Origin: Xanthostigma xanthostigma
Taxonomy: Eukaryota > Arthropoda > Insecta > Raphidioptera > Raphidiidae
Assembly (NCBI GenBank): GCA_963575645.1
Contig: OY754467.1
Span: forward strand, 31,431,108 to 31,495,107
Direction: 5' to 3'
DNA length: 64,000 bases
Shown: positions 10,299-21,433 of the stretch, piece after piece
Layout: every line of letters starts with the position of its first letter
Numbering within the stretch: position 1 is the first letter of the stretch
The notes under the pieces: generated by a model
Told to the model about the DNA's origin: nothing
What the model saw: only the letters and a program-made list of their open reading frames with translations
Database searches by the model: none
Made by a program: the position numbers and the translations under genes

Positions 10299-11108
10299 CC
10301 ATACTAATATTATAAACGCGAAAGTAACCCTGTCTGTCTGTCTGTTACGCTTTCGCAGCCAAACCCCTGGGCCGGTTGTCGTGAAATTTAATATGGATAT
10401 ACTTTGAAGCCTGGGGAAGGACATAAGCTACTTTTTTTCAAAATTCAACTTCTATGGCGATGAAGTGAGGATTGCAATATTGTATGAAGTTACGCTTTCG
10501 TGGCCAGACTGCTGGGACGATTTTGATGAAACTTAATATTGAGATAGTTTAAACTCCGGGGAAGGGCATAAACTACATTCTTTTCATTTAACCCATAAGG
10601 GGGTTAAAGGTCTTCTCATAAACTAAGATAAAAATGGTTGTTCCGGTACTTTTAATGTGAAATCTTGACGCGCCCAAATTGTGTAATGGTGCACGTTTAC
10701 AAGTTTCTCATCTGGGTTGAAATATTGTTAGGGCTAGATTATAATTAGCGGCAAATCTAAAGAAGACAGTGTTTTAATAGCATGAATACCAATTATACCG
10801 AAGGATTTGCATTTTCAATTTAAAAGATTACAATTACCACTTGCTATCGGAATTACTATAAACAAAGTCCAGGGGCTAACACTTAAGGTAGCTGGCATTC
10901 ATTTAGAAAAAACATGTTTTTCGCACAGCTGTATGTAGCTGACTCGCATGTATTGAATCCATAAAATCATTATGTTTTTGCAAGAGATGGTAAAACAAAA
11001 AACACTGTTTATAGGGCCGTCTCAAATTAAAGTATTGCTTGAATTTATCAATATTTTAATCAAATACCTATATCAATTGTACAGACTGATTCCACGAGGA
11101 CGAATTTT
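10298..11108 (+). mobile_element. Helitron remnant 1
   Basis: Begins with A|TC at 10297/10298 followed by catactaatattataaa, the 5' end typical of arthropod Helitrons, then a block rich in gtctgtctgt. The 3' end is worn, but tgattccacgaggacgaa at about 11,088-11,105 matches the pre-terminal segment seen in the second Helitron at 44.77 kb. It carries a decayed helicase fragment. The LINE target duplication ends on its first base. Confidence 0.8.
10611..11020 (+). pseudogene. Helitron PIF1-like helicase fragment, decayed
   Basis: Broken coding remnant of the C-terminal part of the Helitron Rep-helicase. Pieces in different frames read VPVLLM then, after a stop, NLDAPKLCNGARLQV, followed by DLHFQFKRLQLPLAIGITIN and KVQGLTLKVAGIHLEK. 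These match the 'LRNLDxxxLxNGTRL ... FPxxxxFAITINKxQGQ' helicase motifs V-VI. At least one in-frame stop (after VLLM) and an internal deletion between the two blocks are visible. The copy at 44,364-44,666 is the same segment in better shape. Confidence 0.8.
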
Positions 11109-11998
11109 GATATATAATATTATTTATTTATTGTCTAGCAATTATGATGATGTTCAAACAGACCATCATCGCCTTCTTTCCATTACACTTGATTTCGTTA
11201 CTTCTTCTGTCAACAACTACTGCTTAGTAACTCCTCCAACTAATTCCTTTATGACTGTAATATCACAATTCTTATATTATATCTACTTAAAATTATGTTG
11301 ATACGTTTGTTCCAAGTAGCCAGGGAACGGTAAGAGAACCGTCACCGTATGGCGCTGTAGCTAAATCGAAACTGTTTATACCGATTTTTGAGCAAACCTA
11401 TTAATATTATTTAATGAAATATATTTGCAAATTAATTATTACAGGTAACTGGTAAGCATAACAATTTATTGCTATAAATAATAAATAACTTATTACTACG
11501 CCTATTCGTTGAAGCGCAAGAATATAATATATTATGCTGTGCTATTTGAACATGCTAGTCAGGTCAAAAATTGGTTGGTGGAACCATGTTCTTGTGAAGA
11601 TTTGAAAAGTTGATAATCAAGAAATATAAGTGTTACCAAAGCACTTCTGACATCATATGTTTAAGGTCTGCACAGTATTGTGTTTCAGTGAATCGTTAAA
11701 TGTTTCTTAAATTTAGAGCTTTCTATACAAATTGGCATGTACCTACTTTCGTTCTCCATAATAGAAAAGAATGTAAATATGTACCCTCCATTCTTTGTGT
11801 AGAATTTAAACATGCACAAAACAGTTCTAAATATGGAACGAACATAGGACCTTTGTTGAGCGAAAAAGTTTCCTAGTTTCTTAGAAACATGTCTGACGAA
11901 TGATCTTGTTTCACTATAATATACGTTTTCGTTGAAAGAAATAAATTACAAGAGTCCGAGTGTGTGGAATTTCACGGCCGGCGTTGTTTCAAATTTTA
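11109..11998. other. Stretch without recognised features
   Basis: A+T-rich; short frames only. No repeat within the window is matched by eye. Confidence 0.35.
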
Positions 11999-12166
11999 TG
12001 GTTTTCCGTGCTTGTAGGCTGTGGTCTATTGGTATTTTTACCTGACGTTTCGTCTACAACTGCAGTAGACGTTATCAAAGACGATGTGGCTGCCACACCG
12101 CTTTTGATAGTGTTTACCGTAGGTAGAAATACCAACGGATAACAGCCTACAAAACGAAAAACCAGA
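11999..12166. repeat. Fold-back repeat with gacgtttcg motif
   Basis: Left arm about 11,999-12,049 (cttgtaggctgtggtctatt...) and right arm about 12,115-12,166 (...aacagcctacaaaac) are imperfect reverse complements. Between them lies cctgacgtttcgtct. A related single arm (gcgaaacgtcaggtagaaat) is at about 16,109-16,130, so this is a dispersed family. Confidence 0.75.
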
Positions 12167-12874
12167 AGATTTGGAATAATATGAGTGTGCGCGAATTGCG
12201 AGTCGTTCTCGTCCCTCAATTATAAAGTCTAAAGGGACAGGAATATGCTTCGTAGTGTAACACGCCAAGATTAGCTGACCATGCCAGATACTCATTCGAG
12301 AACGAACAAACACTCACGTTGGTTGTTGCTGGACACGAATGGCGACAGATCTCATGACGAAATCGAACTAAATTCCAGCGTATAGATATGCTAAGATGCG
12401 CTCTAAGGAAAGATGGAATATCCGAAAGAAAACATTTCTTCTGAAGAATGATGATGTTTAAAAAAACGTAGAATTGCCGTAGAAAACGACTGTTTTTTTT
12501 TTTAGAAACTATCTGTTCCATCCCGTACAATTGAGAAGTATTCCCGAAGGAACCCTTGTCTGTACCTGGACAGTTGATGCTGGCGCGCTATACTACTGCT
12601 AGACCAGGAGATGCGCGTCGTATTGTGTGTACTAAGTCTATCACGGTCATTACTCACTATATATCTAGACCCTGCGGACGAACCGACACACCTAGTGACG
12701 TCAGTGCCGGACTGCGTCACGTACGTCATACAAGAATGCGCGCAATTGTTGTGCGTCAAGAAAGGATCATATCGCCGAAGGATGCGTGATCGTTAAATCG
12801 CCTGACCGTCAAAATCAAACTGTATAACATTTGTGTCCAGTCGGTGTTAGAAACATCAATCCCGAGGTTTCTCG
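12167..12874. other. GC-richer stretch, no gene supported
   Basis: Open frames occur on both strands, as expected from higher G+C, and none shows a domain. Bases about 12,255-12,300 and 12,560-12,600 are a weak inverted pair, so this may be the inside of an old fold-back element. Confidence 0.35.
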
Positions 12875-13620
12875 ATGGGCTGTGTGCACGGAGTCGGCGT
12901 TACAAATTTTTCGATGCGAGCGTTTGTGGTGAGCACTAGGGGAAACTTCGAACTCCAATTTTCCGTATGTCAGTTAGCAATGTTTATTAAAAGTGAAAGT
13001 AGTTATAATTTTATAAAAAGGAGGAGGTTCTATCTTCGTCTGTATATATATTTTTTTATGTATGTTCACCGATTTCTCCGTCAATTATGGACCGATTTTC
13101 AAATATTTTTTTTTATTCGAAAGAGTGCACCTCAGAGGTGGTCCCATCGGAACCAAGTCAGGATCTTATGGTGGAATCCGGAGAAATCGAGGGAAACTCT
13201 CAAATTTCAAAGACACACATAATGTTTTTTATGTATGTTCACCGATTTTTAGTGTTAGATTAACACTAAAAAGAGAAAAATAAAATATATTTAACAAAAA
13301 AATTGAACCGACTTCACATTAAATAGTAAAAAATAATTGCGTATTGAAATGTTTTGGAGTCGGTGTAGTTCTCGGAATAGATTGCATTTTGGCTGACACC
13401 GACTCCAAAACATTTCAATACGCAATTATTTTTTACTTTTCAGTGTGAAGTCGGTTCAATTTTTTGTTAAATATATTTTATTAATTACAAAGAAAACATA
13501 GGAAAACTAAGCGATCTGGAAATGCCTGCTGTGTTCCGGGCTGTTGCGCTGATGGCGATTTAAGTAAAACAAAGACCATTGGCATCCTGATTTGACGTTC
13601 CGCTGTTAGTGTAAACAACA
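12875..13620 (+). repeat. THAP-like duplicated segment, copy 1, split by an insertion
   Basis: Bases 12,875-13,020 and about 13,486-13,620 match the continuous copy at 14,972-15,238. Shared marks are gagcgtttgtggtgagcac, aagtgaaagtagttataatt, aaactaagcgatct and gctgttgcgctgatggcgat. The middle is an inserted repeat (13,021-13,482). The second part has lost the start codon that copy 2 has. Confidence 0.75.
13021..13482. mobile_element. Lepidopteran-type repeat with a fold-back end
   Basis: Carries agaggtggtcccatcgg and ggaaccaagtcaggatct, which I recall from many moth and butterfly genomes. Bases 13,279-13,366 and 13,396-13,482 are inverted copies (gaaccgacttcac / gtgaagtcggttc and gttttggagtcggtgt / acaccgactccaaaac) around a 29-base loop. 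It interrupts the THAP-like segment, which resumes at about 13,486. Confidence 0.75.
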
Positions 13621-14265
13621 TTATTTTCGAGGTTTTTTCCAACTCATACACATAGTATTTGTTATCAGATTTCGATTGTAAAAACAAGAAAATAATTAAG
13701 CGTCGCGTCTTGAGTAATTCTCAAAATTAGTTTTTTTTTAATTTTAACGAAATGCCCTGTTAATTTTGGCATTTTTTGAAAAAGAAAATTGTTTTGGGCA
13801 TAAAAGCACAGGAATAAGTAAATAACCAGAAACATAACTCGGTGGCGGTGCCTCTTAGGTGACTGCCGACGGATTCGTGACCCTCGTTCCTAGTAAAAGA
13901 TGCAATTATATTACTTTTCCATAGGCGTACCTAATTAATTTAGGATATTTTTGATTGCGTTTTAAAAAAATATGATTACTATCTATATCATACCGAGCAT
14001 AATTTTAAAATGGAGTAAAACAAGTACCTAGATAAAGTAACGCGATAAATTGTATTATTAAATCCGACGCGTAAGAAACAATCCGCCATAAACCTTCCAA
14101 CATCCGAGACGGTACAGCACTGGCTGTTTCAGAATCAAATCTCAGGTTAACCAAACATCGATGTTACGGGAAGGCATAAAACGCCTTTATAGAGAGTTGT
14201 ACTTCTGGTAATTTATTTATTCTTAAAAGTTCTAATCTACTAGTATCCTAAAATGAAAAAAAAAA
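13621..14265. other. Stretch without recognised features
   Basis: A+T-rich with no coding signal. An A-run at 14,256-14,265 borders the next element. Confidence 0.35.
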
Positions 14266-14879
14266 TTGGTTGTCTGTAAAGTCGGTTTACGGACGATAGT
14301 TTTACGTGATAACATATTCCGTAATACGTAATTTATGTTCTATGTCTCCTATCTTCTACATATAATAATTATAATAATTCGAATCTATGATATTGCATCT
14401 TTCGCTTCAAATTTAGGTTAATTTTATTTATTAAAATTACTCACCACCTATAATAAAAATTGTTTTTTTTTAACTTTCTTTCTTTCGTATTTATTTTAAG
14501 TCTCAAAGATTAACTGTCATAATATTTTGAAAACAATTGTTTCATTGTTTATATAAAATTCCAAAACCTACTTACAATATTTAAGTATTTTCATACGTCA
14601 AAAAATTGATTTTTATAATGATAAAATTTGTATGAAAACGATTTTTTCGACAGATGAGACCTAGCTAAAACGATTTTTTGCCCCCCAAAATCCCTTTTCA
14701 GTAAATTTCATCCAAATCGTTAGGGCCGTTTTCGAGAAAAGCACGCACAGGGTCAGGCGGAACATTAGGAACGCTAGGAACGTTAGGAACGTTACACTTT
14801 TTCGTGCATGCAGCCGGTGTTTCATCAATTTATAAGATTGGTGATTCATCAATTTATAAGACGTTATCACGTCAAAAAA
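14266..14879 (+). mobile_element. R-A element, variant carrying R-C inside
   Basis: The left end has ttggttgtctgtaaagtcgg and the hairpin GTCTGTAAA-GTCGG-TTTACGGAC, then tttacgtgataac. The right end has gtgcatgcagccggtgtt, then aatttataagacgttatcac and gtcaaaa. These are the constant R-A ends. The interior at 14,391-14,739 is not R-A but the dispersed repeat R-C (compare 5177-5535). Near 14,750 a variable 'ggaacgtta' minisatellite is present. No ORF. Confidence 0.85.
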
Positions 14880-14971
14880 CGATCCTCTTCACTATCAAAG
14901 CCTTAACTAAGGAGTTTATTAAGACAAGCCAAGAGATCATGAAACATTTGACAGTGTCATATATTCAAACA

Positions 14972-15238
14972 TATGGGCTATGTGCAAAGAGGCGAAGTTA
15001 CATTTTTTTCAATGCGAGTGTTTGTGGTGAGCACTAGTGGAAACTTAAAACTCAAAATGTTTGTTAAAAGTGAAAATAGTTATAATTTTATGAAGTTTTT
15101 TAATTACAAAGAAAACATGGGCAAAACTAAGCGATCTAGAAATGCTTGTTGTGTTCCAGGCTGTTGCGCTGATGGCGATTTAAGTAAAATAAGGACCATT
15201 GGCGCCATAATGTGACGTTCCGCTGTCAGCGTAAACAC
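14972..15238 (+). repeat. THAP-like duplicated segment, copy 2 (uninterrupted)
   Basis: Unbroken counterpart of the split copy at 12,875-13,620. It has an open frame throughout and looks like a fragment (leader plus first coding exon) of a gene or transposase. Confidence 0.65.
15117..15215 (+). pseudogene. Possible THAP zinc-finger N-terminus, 32 codons
   Basis: ATG 15,117 to TGA 15,213-15,215. The start MGKTKRSRNACCVPGCC resembles the beginning of THAP-domain proteins, where a CCVxGC motif forms the first half of the C2CH zinc site. THAP domains bind DNA and occur in host factors and in P-element-type transposases. The rest of the domain (second Cys-His pair, AVPTF box) is absent, so this is a fragment. 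The frame is also open upstream to 14,973. The assignment rests on a short motif. Confidence 0.4.
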
Positions 15239-15664
15239 ATTAATTATTTATATATTGTACGTCATAATTGACAAATAAATAATTCTCACATACCTTTTAT
15301 GTTATGCTATTTATATAATGGTTTGCAATCCGAATTTTATAGTACCTATATAAAAAAGTTTTCCTTATAACATTTTTGACACATCATGACCAAGTAAAAT
15401 TTTTGATTTATCACTATACAAACATGTCACGATTTCCATAAAAAGTGAGTTCAATAATTCTCTATTTACCCACTAGCGGCGCTAGTAGGCTTCGTGCACA
15501 CAGCCTATAGTTCATGTTTAGTTGTTCGGTTTCAAAAATGTTTTTTTTGCTTATTGTTGTTTTTCTCGCTTCGTGGATAACCAGCACTTTTAAAATTTAG
15601 CTATTACAAACTTTTATTTAGTTTCACCTGTCCCGGTGTCTGTCTGTCTAAAATCAAATCTTGC
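15239..15664. other. Stretch without recognised features
   Basis: A+T-rich; contains the short palindrome ctagcggcgctag at about 15,473. No gene supported. Confidence 0.35.
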
Positions 15665-16270
15665 AAATTTAATTTGACCCACTTCCCGGTATTCGATTGA
15701 GCTGAAATTTTGCACATATATGTAGTTCCGATAACAATACAATATTATAATAACTAACTGACCGTTCCGGCTTTGGTCCGGTTGCTAATCAAACTTTTTA
15801 CTACTTCTCGTAATCCGATGGAGTTTAAATTTTGCACACGTATGTAGTTCCGATAACAATACATTATAATAACTAACTGACCAGTTAGCTTTCGCCCGGT
15901 TGCAAATCGCACTTTTAACTACTTCCCATTATTCGATGGAGTAGATATTTTGAATACGTATATAGTTCCGATAACAATACAATATTTTAATAACTAACTG
16001 ATCGCTCCAGCTTTCGCCTGGTTGCAAACTGTCCTTCTATGCGTATCTTCGAGCAGCCTAGAGGACACTTCTCCCGCTACCATATCGCCTTTGATAATGT
16101 CTACCGCAGTTGAAGGCGAAACGTCAGGTAGAAATACCAATGGACCACAGCATACAAGCCCAGAAACCAAGAAGATTGGATCAACACCAGCCTACACACT
16201 TGGATAATATTATAATAATTAACTGACCGGTTCAGCTTTCGTCCGGATGCAAATCGCACTTTTAATAAAG
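15665..16270 (+). repeat. About 120-bp tandem repeat, three units plus an interrupted fourth
   Basis: Units start near 15,681, 15,803 and 15,920. Each has acttcccgtaatccgatgg-like sequence, then tatgtagttccgataacaat, then taactaactgaccg and ctttcgcccggttgcaaatc. After the third unit a piece (about 16,035-16,203) related to the 12.0-kb fold-back intervenes, then the end of a fourth unit follows. A single related unit lies at 38,845-38,965. Confidence 0.85.
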
Positions 16271-16307
16271 CACGCTAAAACTTGAAAAAAATAAACGATT
16301 TTTTTTT

Positions 16308-16590
16308 AAAACAAGCTTTTATTAGTAGTTAATAAAAATGAACTAAAAAGTTAAAAATATTTTTTTTCGATTAGAAATAAGTCGTTTTATACGTACTTAT
16401 CACAGTCTCAAGTTTTTAAAGAAAAACGTATTACATTTTGATAGCAAGAGAGAAAAAAGACGGTGTAACGCTTTTATTTGAAATCTTGAGACTGTGATAA
16501 GTAGGTACATATAAAACGACTTATTGCTAATCGAAAAAAAATGTTTTTTACTTTTTAGTTCTTTTTTTAAGTACTAATAAAAGTTTGTTT
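16308..16590. repeat. Fold-back repeat, about 108-bp arms
   Basis: Arms 16,308-16,415 and 16,481-16,590 are near-complementary (for example cacagtctcaag / cttgagactgtg and aagtcgttttat / ataaaacgactt). The interior has no ORF. It shares the 'actaaaaagt..aaaaa' arm segment with the fold-backs at 13.3 and 49.4 kb. Confidence 0.85.
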
Positions 16591-18409
16591 TTAGTTTTTT
16601 TTTTGTTCATTTAAATACGGAGTTTCAAATGTTATGTAACAAAAGCGATAGTAAGCAAAAAATATAAAATTTTAACAATTAAACATGAATTATTATTTGT
16701 TTGCTTTTGAGTCAGTCATCTCCTGTCGCGGTCGTAATTTTAAAAGACTAGCTGCAGCTGCTACTTACGAATAGGTACTGGAAAAATTCAGAAGAATCGC
16801 CATGCTTTTACCGAATGCCAGTCAAGCAAATGTGAAAATGTAATAAATGAATTTAAAATGAACATTTTAAATACCTTCTTATGCAAACTGTTGAACGATA
16901 TCAAGCGTTAATAGCAACGCTTACTTTAAAAATAAACTGAATGCTTACATTTGAATAGTGCAAGTGAATGCAAATGAGTGCATTGCTTTCTAAACTATTT
17001 CCGTTTCAGTCAAATGCAGCACAGAATCAAATATGCAGTATTTACAAGCTATTTCAATGTATGTTAATTGTTCTCAACTTGCTGCGAAAGTGCTGTAAAT
17101 GTCGAGGAAAATACTTAATATCCATAGAAAGACGTAATAAAATGTTAAAATGCAACTATAGTCGAGAATATTGAAGGAATATTACACAATGGTTTATAGC
17201 TGCTATTTAACAGAATATAACAGTAGCAATTAGCAAAGTTGAAACTATTTTACAAGGATAATGCAAAAATGCATAAATAACAGAATTAAAAAAAGCAATA
17301 AAAGTTGTCTCAAATTATTACTTACAGTTAAGAAAATTTAAACTCTATTAATAGAACGCCGGGCTTACCTGTAGCTCGGGAGCTCAAATAGTAAAGGTTT
17401 TCTAAATCACATATCACATACAAGTGCAAAATAACTCGTTTTTTTGCAAAATGATCAAAAGTATATATCAGGTCAAGATACTCCAGAATCCAGATCATAA
17501 ATTATGGCGGAAAACTCTTCAGATGGTGCTCTAAGATAAAAAAATTCGTTCAAAAAAGTATTTTCCAACTTTCAACTGATGTAAAAACTATGCTACTTGC
17601 TAAATAGGACAAAATAGGGCTATTGACAGTGATTAAAATTAAATATAAAACTGTGTTATAATGAAAGTTTATGGTCTAAAATATCGTTTAGAATTATTAT
17701 TTTTATTAAATAATTAGTGCGTTAAATATATTAAAATAAATAAATAAAATCACGATTTTTAACCTATGTGTCACTTGACTTCAAACACCAATTGACGTCA
17801 TTAATCATGCATTCATAGACAAGGAACAATACATGCATATACCTATCTTATTTGGTTATACCTGTATGTTCTCTGGTACCCGCTTGCTTAGTGTTTACAG
17901 ATTGCCTACTGTGACGTAGGCAATCAGTAAATATGGCTGTCAAGGTCAATTGACGTTTTGGCGCAGAATTTTAAGTCAAAATAAAAAACAACTAATAATG
18001 AGTCAAATCTGTCATATTTATGAGAAAAAATATTTTTTTACTGGTAGGTACATATACCTTTTTCTTTAATTTTAAATACTTTTTGAAATTTTGTCAATAA
18101 TCCTATTGCTCACCTATTATTTAGATTTTCCTAAAAAAAAAAAAACGGCGAAGGCATATGAAGTCAATAGTTTAGAATTATGGGTTGCTCGGAATTTTCG
18201 CACTAAATGTACTACTTATCATTGAAACTTTTCCTTAAGTGAGATTTTTTTTGTTTCCACCTGTGAAAGAGCTGTTCTCTTTTACCCGCATATTCTTTAT
18301 TCTAGAACTTTATGAATCTAATTTGCCAATAGAAATTTTTAAGAATAAAGGGGATCTAGTGCTGTGTTGGTTCTTGTTGCTGCAATATGCCAGGCCAACT
18401 ATTTTACTA
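16591..18409. other. Long stretch without a gene
   Basis: A+T-rich with short non-coding frames. A perfect small hairpin lies at 17,900-17,925. Nothing else is supported. Confidence 0.4.
17900..17925. other. Perfect 10-bp hairpin
   Basis: GATTGCCTAC, loop tgtgac, GTAGGCAATC. A nearby caattgacg pair (about 17,802 and 17,948) suggests a small, possibly transposon-derived, palindromic unit. Confidence 0.7.
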
Positions 18410-18835
18410 TTTCAACACAAGTGGGGAATGGAACTAATTTAGATAAAAATTCACTTTTCAAAATTTCACAATATTTTTTCGTTTTGAGGTCTCCCAAATC
18501 GAAAGAACATATTTTTGGAAATTAGAAGAAAGTCTTGTAGAAAAATTTTCTTCCAAACTTTAGAGTTTCGAACATATTTTGAAAATAAAAAAAAATCAGC
18601 TGTTCTTTTGTTCTGTAGATCGGACAAGCTTGCTTCGCTTAATTTTTACATGACATGATAACCTGTTTCCTAGATAATCATGCATATCATATTTCATACT
18701 AGCCGCTACCCGCGTCATCGCACGCGCTAACAAATTTTAATTTCTTTATTACAATATGTATGTCAAATATCAGTCTTTTTAAAGTTGGAATGATCCCGTC
18801 GCCCCTTCGGCCGGATTTTTTTTTCTATAAAGGAA
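18410..18835 (+). repeat. R-B repeat copy, internally shortened
   Basis: Begins with caagtggggaatggaact and ends with gttggaatgatcccgtcg, as in the full R-B copy at 59,967-60,640, but lacks part of the middle. Includes tactagccgctacccgcgtc. The LTR retrotransposon sits about 50 bases beyond its end. Confidence 0.8.
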
Positions 18836-18883
18836 AAAAATTCTGAATTATGTACTAAAGTTCTATCATGTCTGTTAAAGTAT

Positions 18884-19463
18884 TGTAACGGAACGTTATA
18901 TTTTGATCACCCTGTAATTCTTTTTGTTTTTTTTTGAAAGTTTGATTTTGTAGGATTGTACTGGTCAGTCAGTCGACAAAAAGATTCCTAATGATAAGGT
19001 CATATAAATCGATTTTTTTGATAAAAAGTTACTGAAATATATTTAGAATTTAAGTTAAAAATTTATAAATAAAATAAAATAACCAAACTTATTTATGTTA
19101 AAAATATTAAAATTACAAATAACAAAGTATATATATCTATTAAAATCTACAAAAAACAAACAGAAATTAAAATTACGAAATCCAGTTTATATTAAAAATT
19201 GCAAAAAATTAAAATTTATATTAAAATTGTGAAATTATAAAATTATAAAATAAAACCAAAATTTATATCATATAAAATTAATAAAAATACAATTATTCTA
19301 AGGTAAGCGAATTATTTTATTATTAGTATAGATCAAGTTATTTTACCTTTCACGATTACGGAAAAGAGCCATTAACATAAGCCATTTGTTTTCCGGAGAT
19401 GCTAATTGACCGATAAAATAAAAATTAATTTTGGAAAAGGCATACATAACACCGTACGCTACA
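18884..19463 (+). repeat. 5' LTR
   Basis: 580 bp, from tgtaacggaacg to accgtacgctaca. Reads the same as the 3' LTR. Very A+T-rich in the middle. Confidence 0.95.
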
Positions 19464-19467
19464 TAAA

Positions 19468-19485
19468 TGGGGGCTCAACCGGGAT
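19468..19485 (+). other. Primer-binding site of the LTR element
   Basis: Starts TGG four bases after the LTR. The pattern tgggggctc...ccgggat resembles sites primed by tRNA-Pro, differing from the common proline version in the middle. Primer identity is an inference. Confidence 0.6.
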
Positions 19486-19528
19486 ATTAGCATGTGGTAA
19501 CAAATTTGGCATACTGTTATTTTATATA

Positions 19529-19561
<33 letters not shown>

Positions 19562-19595
19562 GTTATTATATATTCAATTAAAATTAGTTTTGATA

Positions 19596-21239
19596 ATGAC
19601 TAGTCGTACACCTACCAGAGTTACTCGCAGCACAACGAGGAATCGGAACATGACCGATAACTCAAGTTTGCCAAATGAAGACTTAGCGTCACGGGGTTCT
19701 AATAGTTCACCCGAATTATCAACACATTCATTACCTATTGTAAATTCAGATAATCCAGTGGTTTTCCCAAGCATTGCAGGTAATACAACAGCTTCACAAA
19801 TTAATCAACGAAATGATGTCAATAATTCCCAATTTGGAAATAGAATGGAAGAACGGGGTATATCAACACGCAGCACATTTCTAATGGATGAGCATGGTAC
19901 ATACAATGTGGAAATACCTGTTATGGATAATTTGAGGGAGTATTCTAATAATACAAATGTAATGCAATCTCAGGTAACATATTCTGATTCTAATTTCATT
20001 GCTCGTACAAATTTTAATAATTTGCAAAGAAATGATTATTCTGCTAATCAGGTAAATTCGATTAATCCAGTTGACAATATAGTATCAAGTAACACAATTA
20101 ACGCACCAGTTGCAACCAATTTTGAACAAGTTCCAAATCGTGTTGATAATACAATCAATATGTTTAGAACACATTGCGACCTTGGAAATAATTCAAATAA
20201 TTATTATGGAGCGAACACAAATGTAAATTTTATGAATTTGTCACGTCCGATTTGTCACAGTAATTATATTCAACAACCAGTCACTAATACTAGTAATTAT
20301 CAAAATCTACCTCAATATCAAGCCTTTACGAATGGATACAATCAAAATTTAAATAAACTTAAATATGATTCCTATAATCACGGTTTGAATCAAAATCAGT
20401 TTAACAATTCGAACAATTTCCCGCTCAATTATAATTTTAATTGTCCAATAAAAATTAATTTACCACTCTTTTCTGGTGAAAATGATGAGGATCCAATTGA
20501 ATACTTACAAAAATTAGAAAATTATTTTAGATGTCAAAATATACCGGAGGCATATCAACTCATAATTGTAGAACAGTCGTTGTCTGATAAAGCTCTAAGG
20601 TGGTTTGGGGGTTTTCAAATGTTTTTTACTAACTACACTGAATTCAAAAATAATTTTCTATCAGAATACTGGGGCCTCAATAAGCAGCATAAAATAAGAA
20701 TGCAACTATATTCGGATACCTATAATAACCAAAGGAAACAGTCTATGGCAGATTATTTTATAACCATTTATAGGAAAGCTAAGCAACTAAATCCACCATT
20801 ACAAGATGTTGAAATCATTTCACTTATTAGAAGACACTTTCCCGTACATGTACAACGCGTTCTGTTGACTGCTACAATTGGTTCTTTTGTTGAAATTTAT
20901 AATCTTTTAAAAGAATTGGATGAACTTGAAAGTTATAGACCATTTAATGCATATCGTCCAAATTCAAATAATTCATTCAACGCTAAAGATTCGCGCGATA
21001 ATTTTGAACAAAATGCAAAGCCCGACCCTGTCAAATCTGCACAAACCAGTTATGACAATAAAAATAAAACTTCTAATTTCGTTAACACGTCTACATATCG
21101 GCAATCTAATAATAGATTTGTGAACCAAGGTGCTATTCCAAAAACTAGGATTAATTCTTTGGAAGTTAATTATGATTTTCCTTCTCAGTTTCCCGAAGGC
21201 GTTGAAACCAATTTTGATGCCAGTTCAAAAAACGGGTAA
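19596..21239 (+). CDS. gag: gag of the LTR retrotransposon
   Basis: Frame from ATG 19,596, about 547 codons. The N-terminal half is rich in Asn and Gln with low complexity. From about residue 290 it becomes a typical retrotransposon gag capsid region (KINLPLFSGENDEDPIEYL, then ALRWFGGFQMFF and FLSEYWG). Gag forms the cytoplasmic particle in which the element's RNA is copied. Pol lies downstream in another frame; elements of this family commonly reach pol by ribosomal frameshifting. Confidence 0.88.
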   Translation: MTSRTPTRVTRSTTRNRNMTDNSSLPNEDLASRGSNSSPELSTHSLPIVNSDNPVVFPSIAGNTTASQINQRNDVNNSQFGNRMEERGISTRSTFLMDEHGTYNVEIPVMDNLREYSNNTNVMQSQVTYSDSNFIARTNFNNLQRNDYSANQVNSINPVDNIVSSNTINAPVATNFEQVPNRVDNTINMFRTHCDLGNNSNNYYGANTNVNFMNLSRPICHSNYIQQPVTNTSNYQNLPQYQAFTNGYNQNLNKLKYDSYNHGLNQNQFNNSNNFPLNYNFNCPIKINLPLFSGENDEDPIEYLQKLENYFRCQNIPEAYQLIIVEQSLSDKALRWFGGFQMFFTNYTEFKNNFLSEYWGLNKQHKIRMQLYSDTYNNQRKQSMADYFITIYRKAKQLNPPLQDVEIISLIRRHFPVHVQRVLLTATIGSFVEIYNLLKELDELESYRPFNAYRPNSNNSFNAKDSRDNFEQNAKPDPVKSAQTSYDNKNKTSNFVNTSTYRQSNNRFVNQGAIPKTRINSLEVNYDFPSQFPEGVETNFDASSKNG

Positions 21240-21433
21240 ACTCCTTCTTCGACGATCTTGAAGAAGGAGATAATCAATCGTGCTCAAATCCTGATTGGTC
21301 AGAAATCGAAAACGATTTTTGTATTGAAATTGTTCCTGAATGTAAATCAGAGGATGATAGTGACTTAGATTCTAATCAAAACAATATTTTACCAATTTAT
21401 ACATTAATTCCTAATATTGAAAACGATCATTTT

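Noticed and set aside
11960-12789. Cluster of 60-104-codon frames on both strands
   Set aside because: Raised G+C produces such frames; none has a domain or a consistent strand, and part lies in a fold-back.
15665-16270. Tandem units considered as a CRISPR array
   Set aside because: Units are 120 bp without unique spacers, in a eukaryotic genome.
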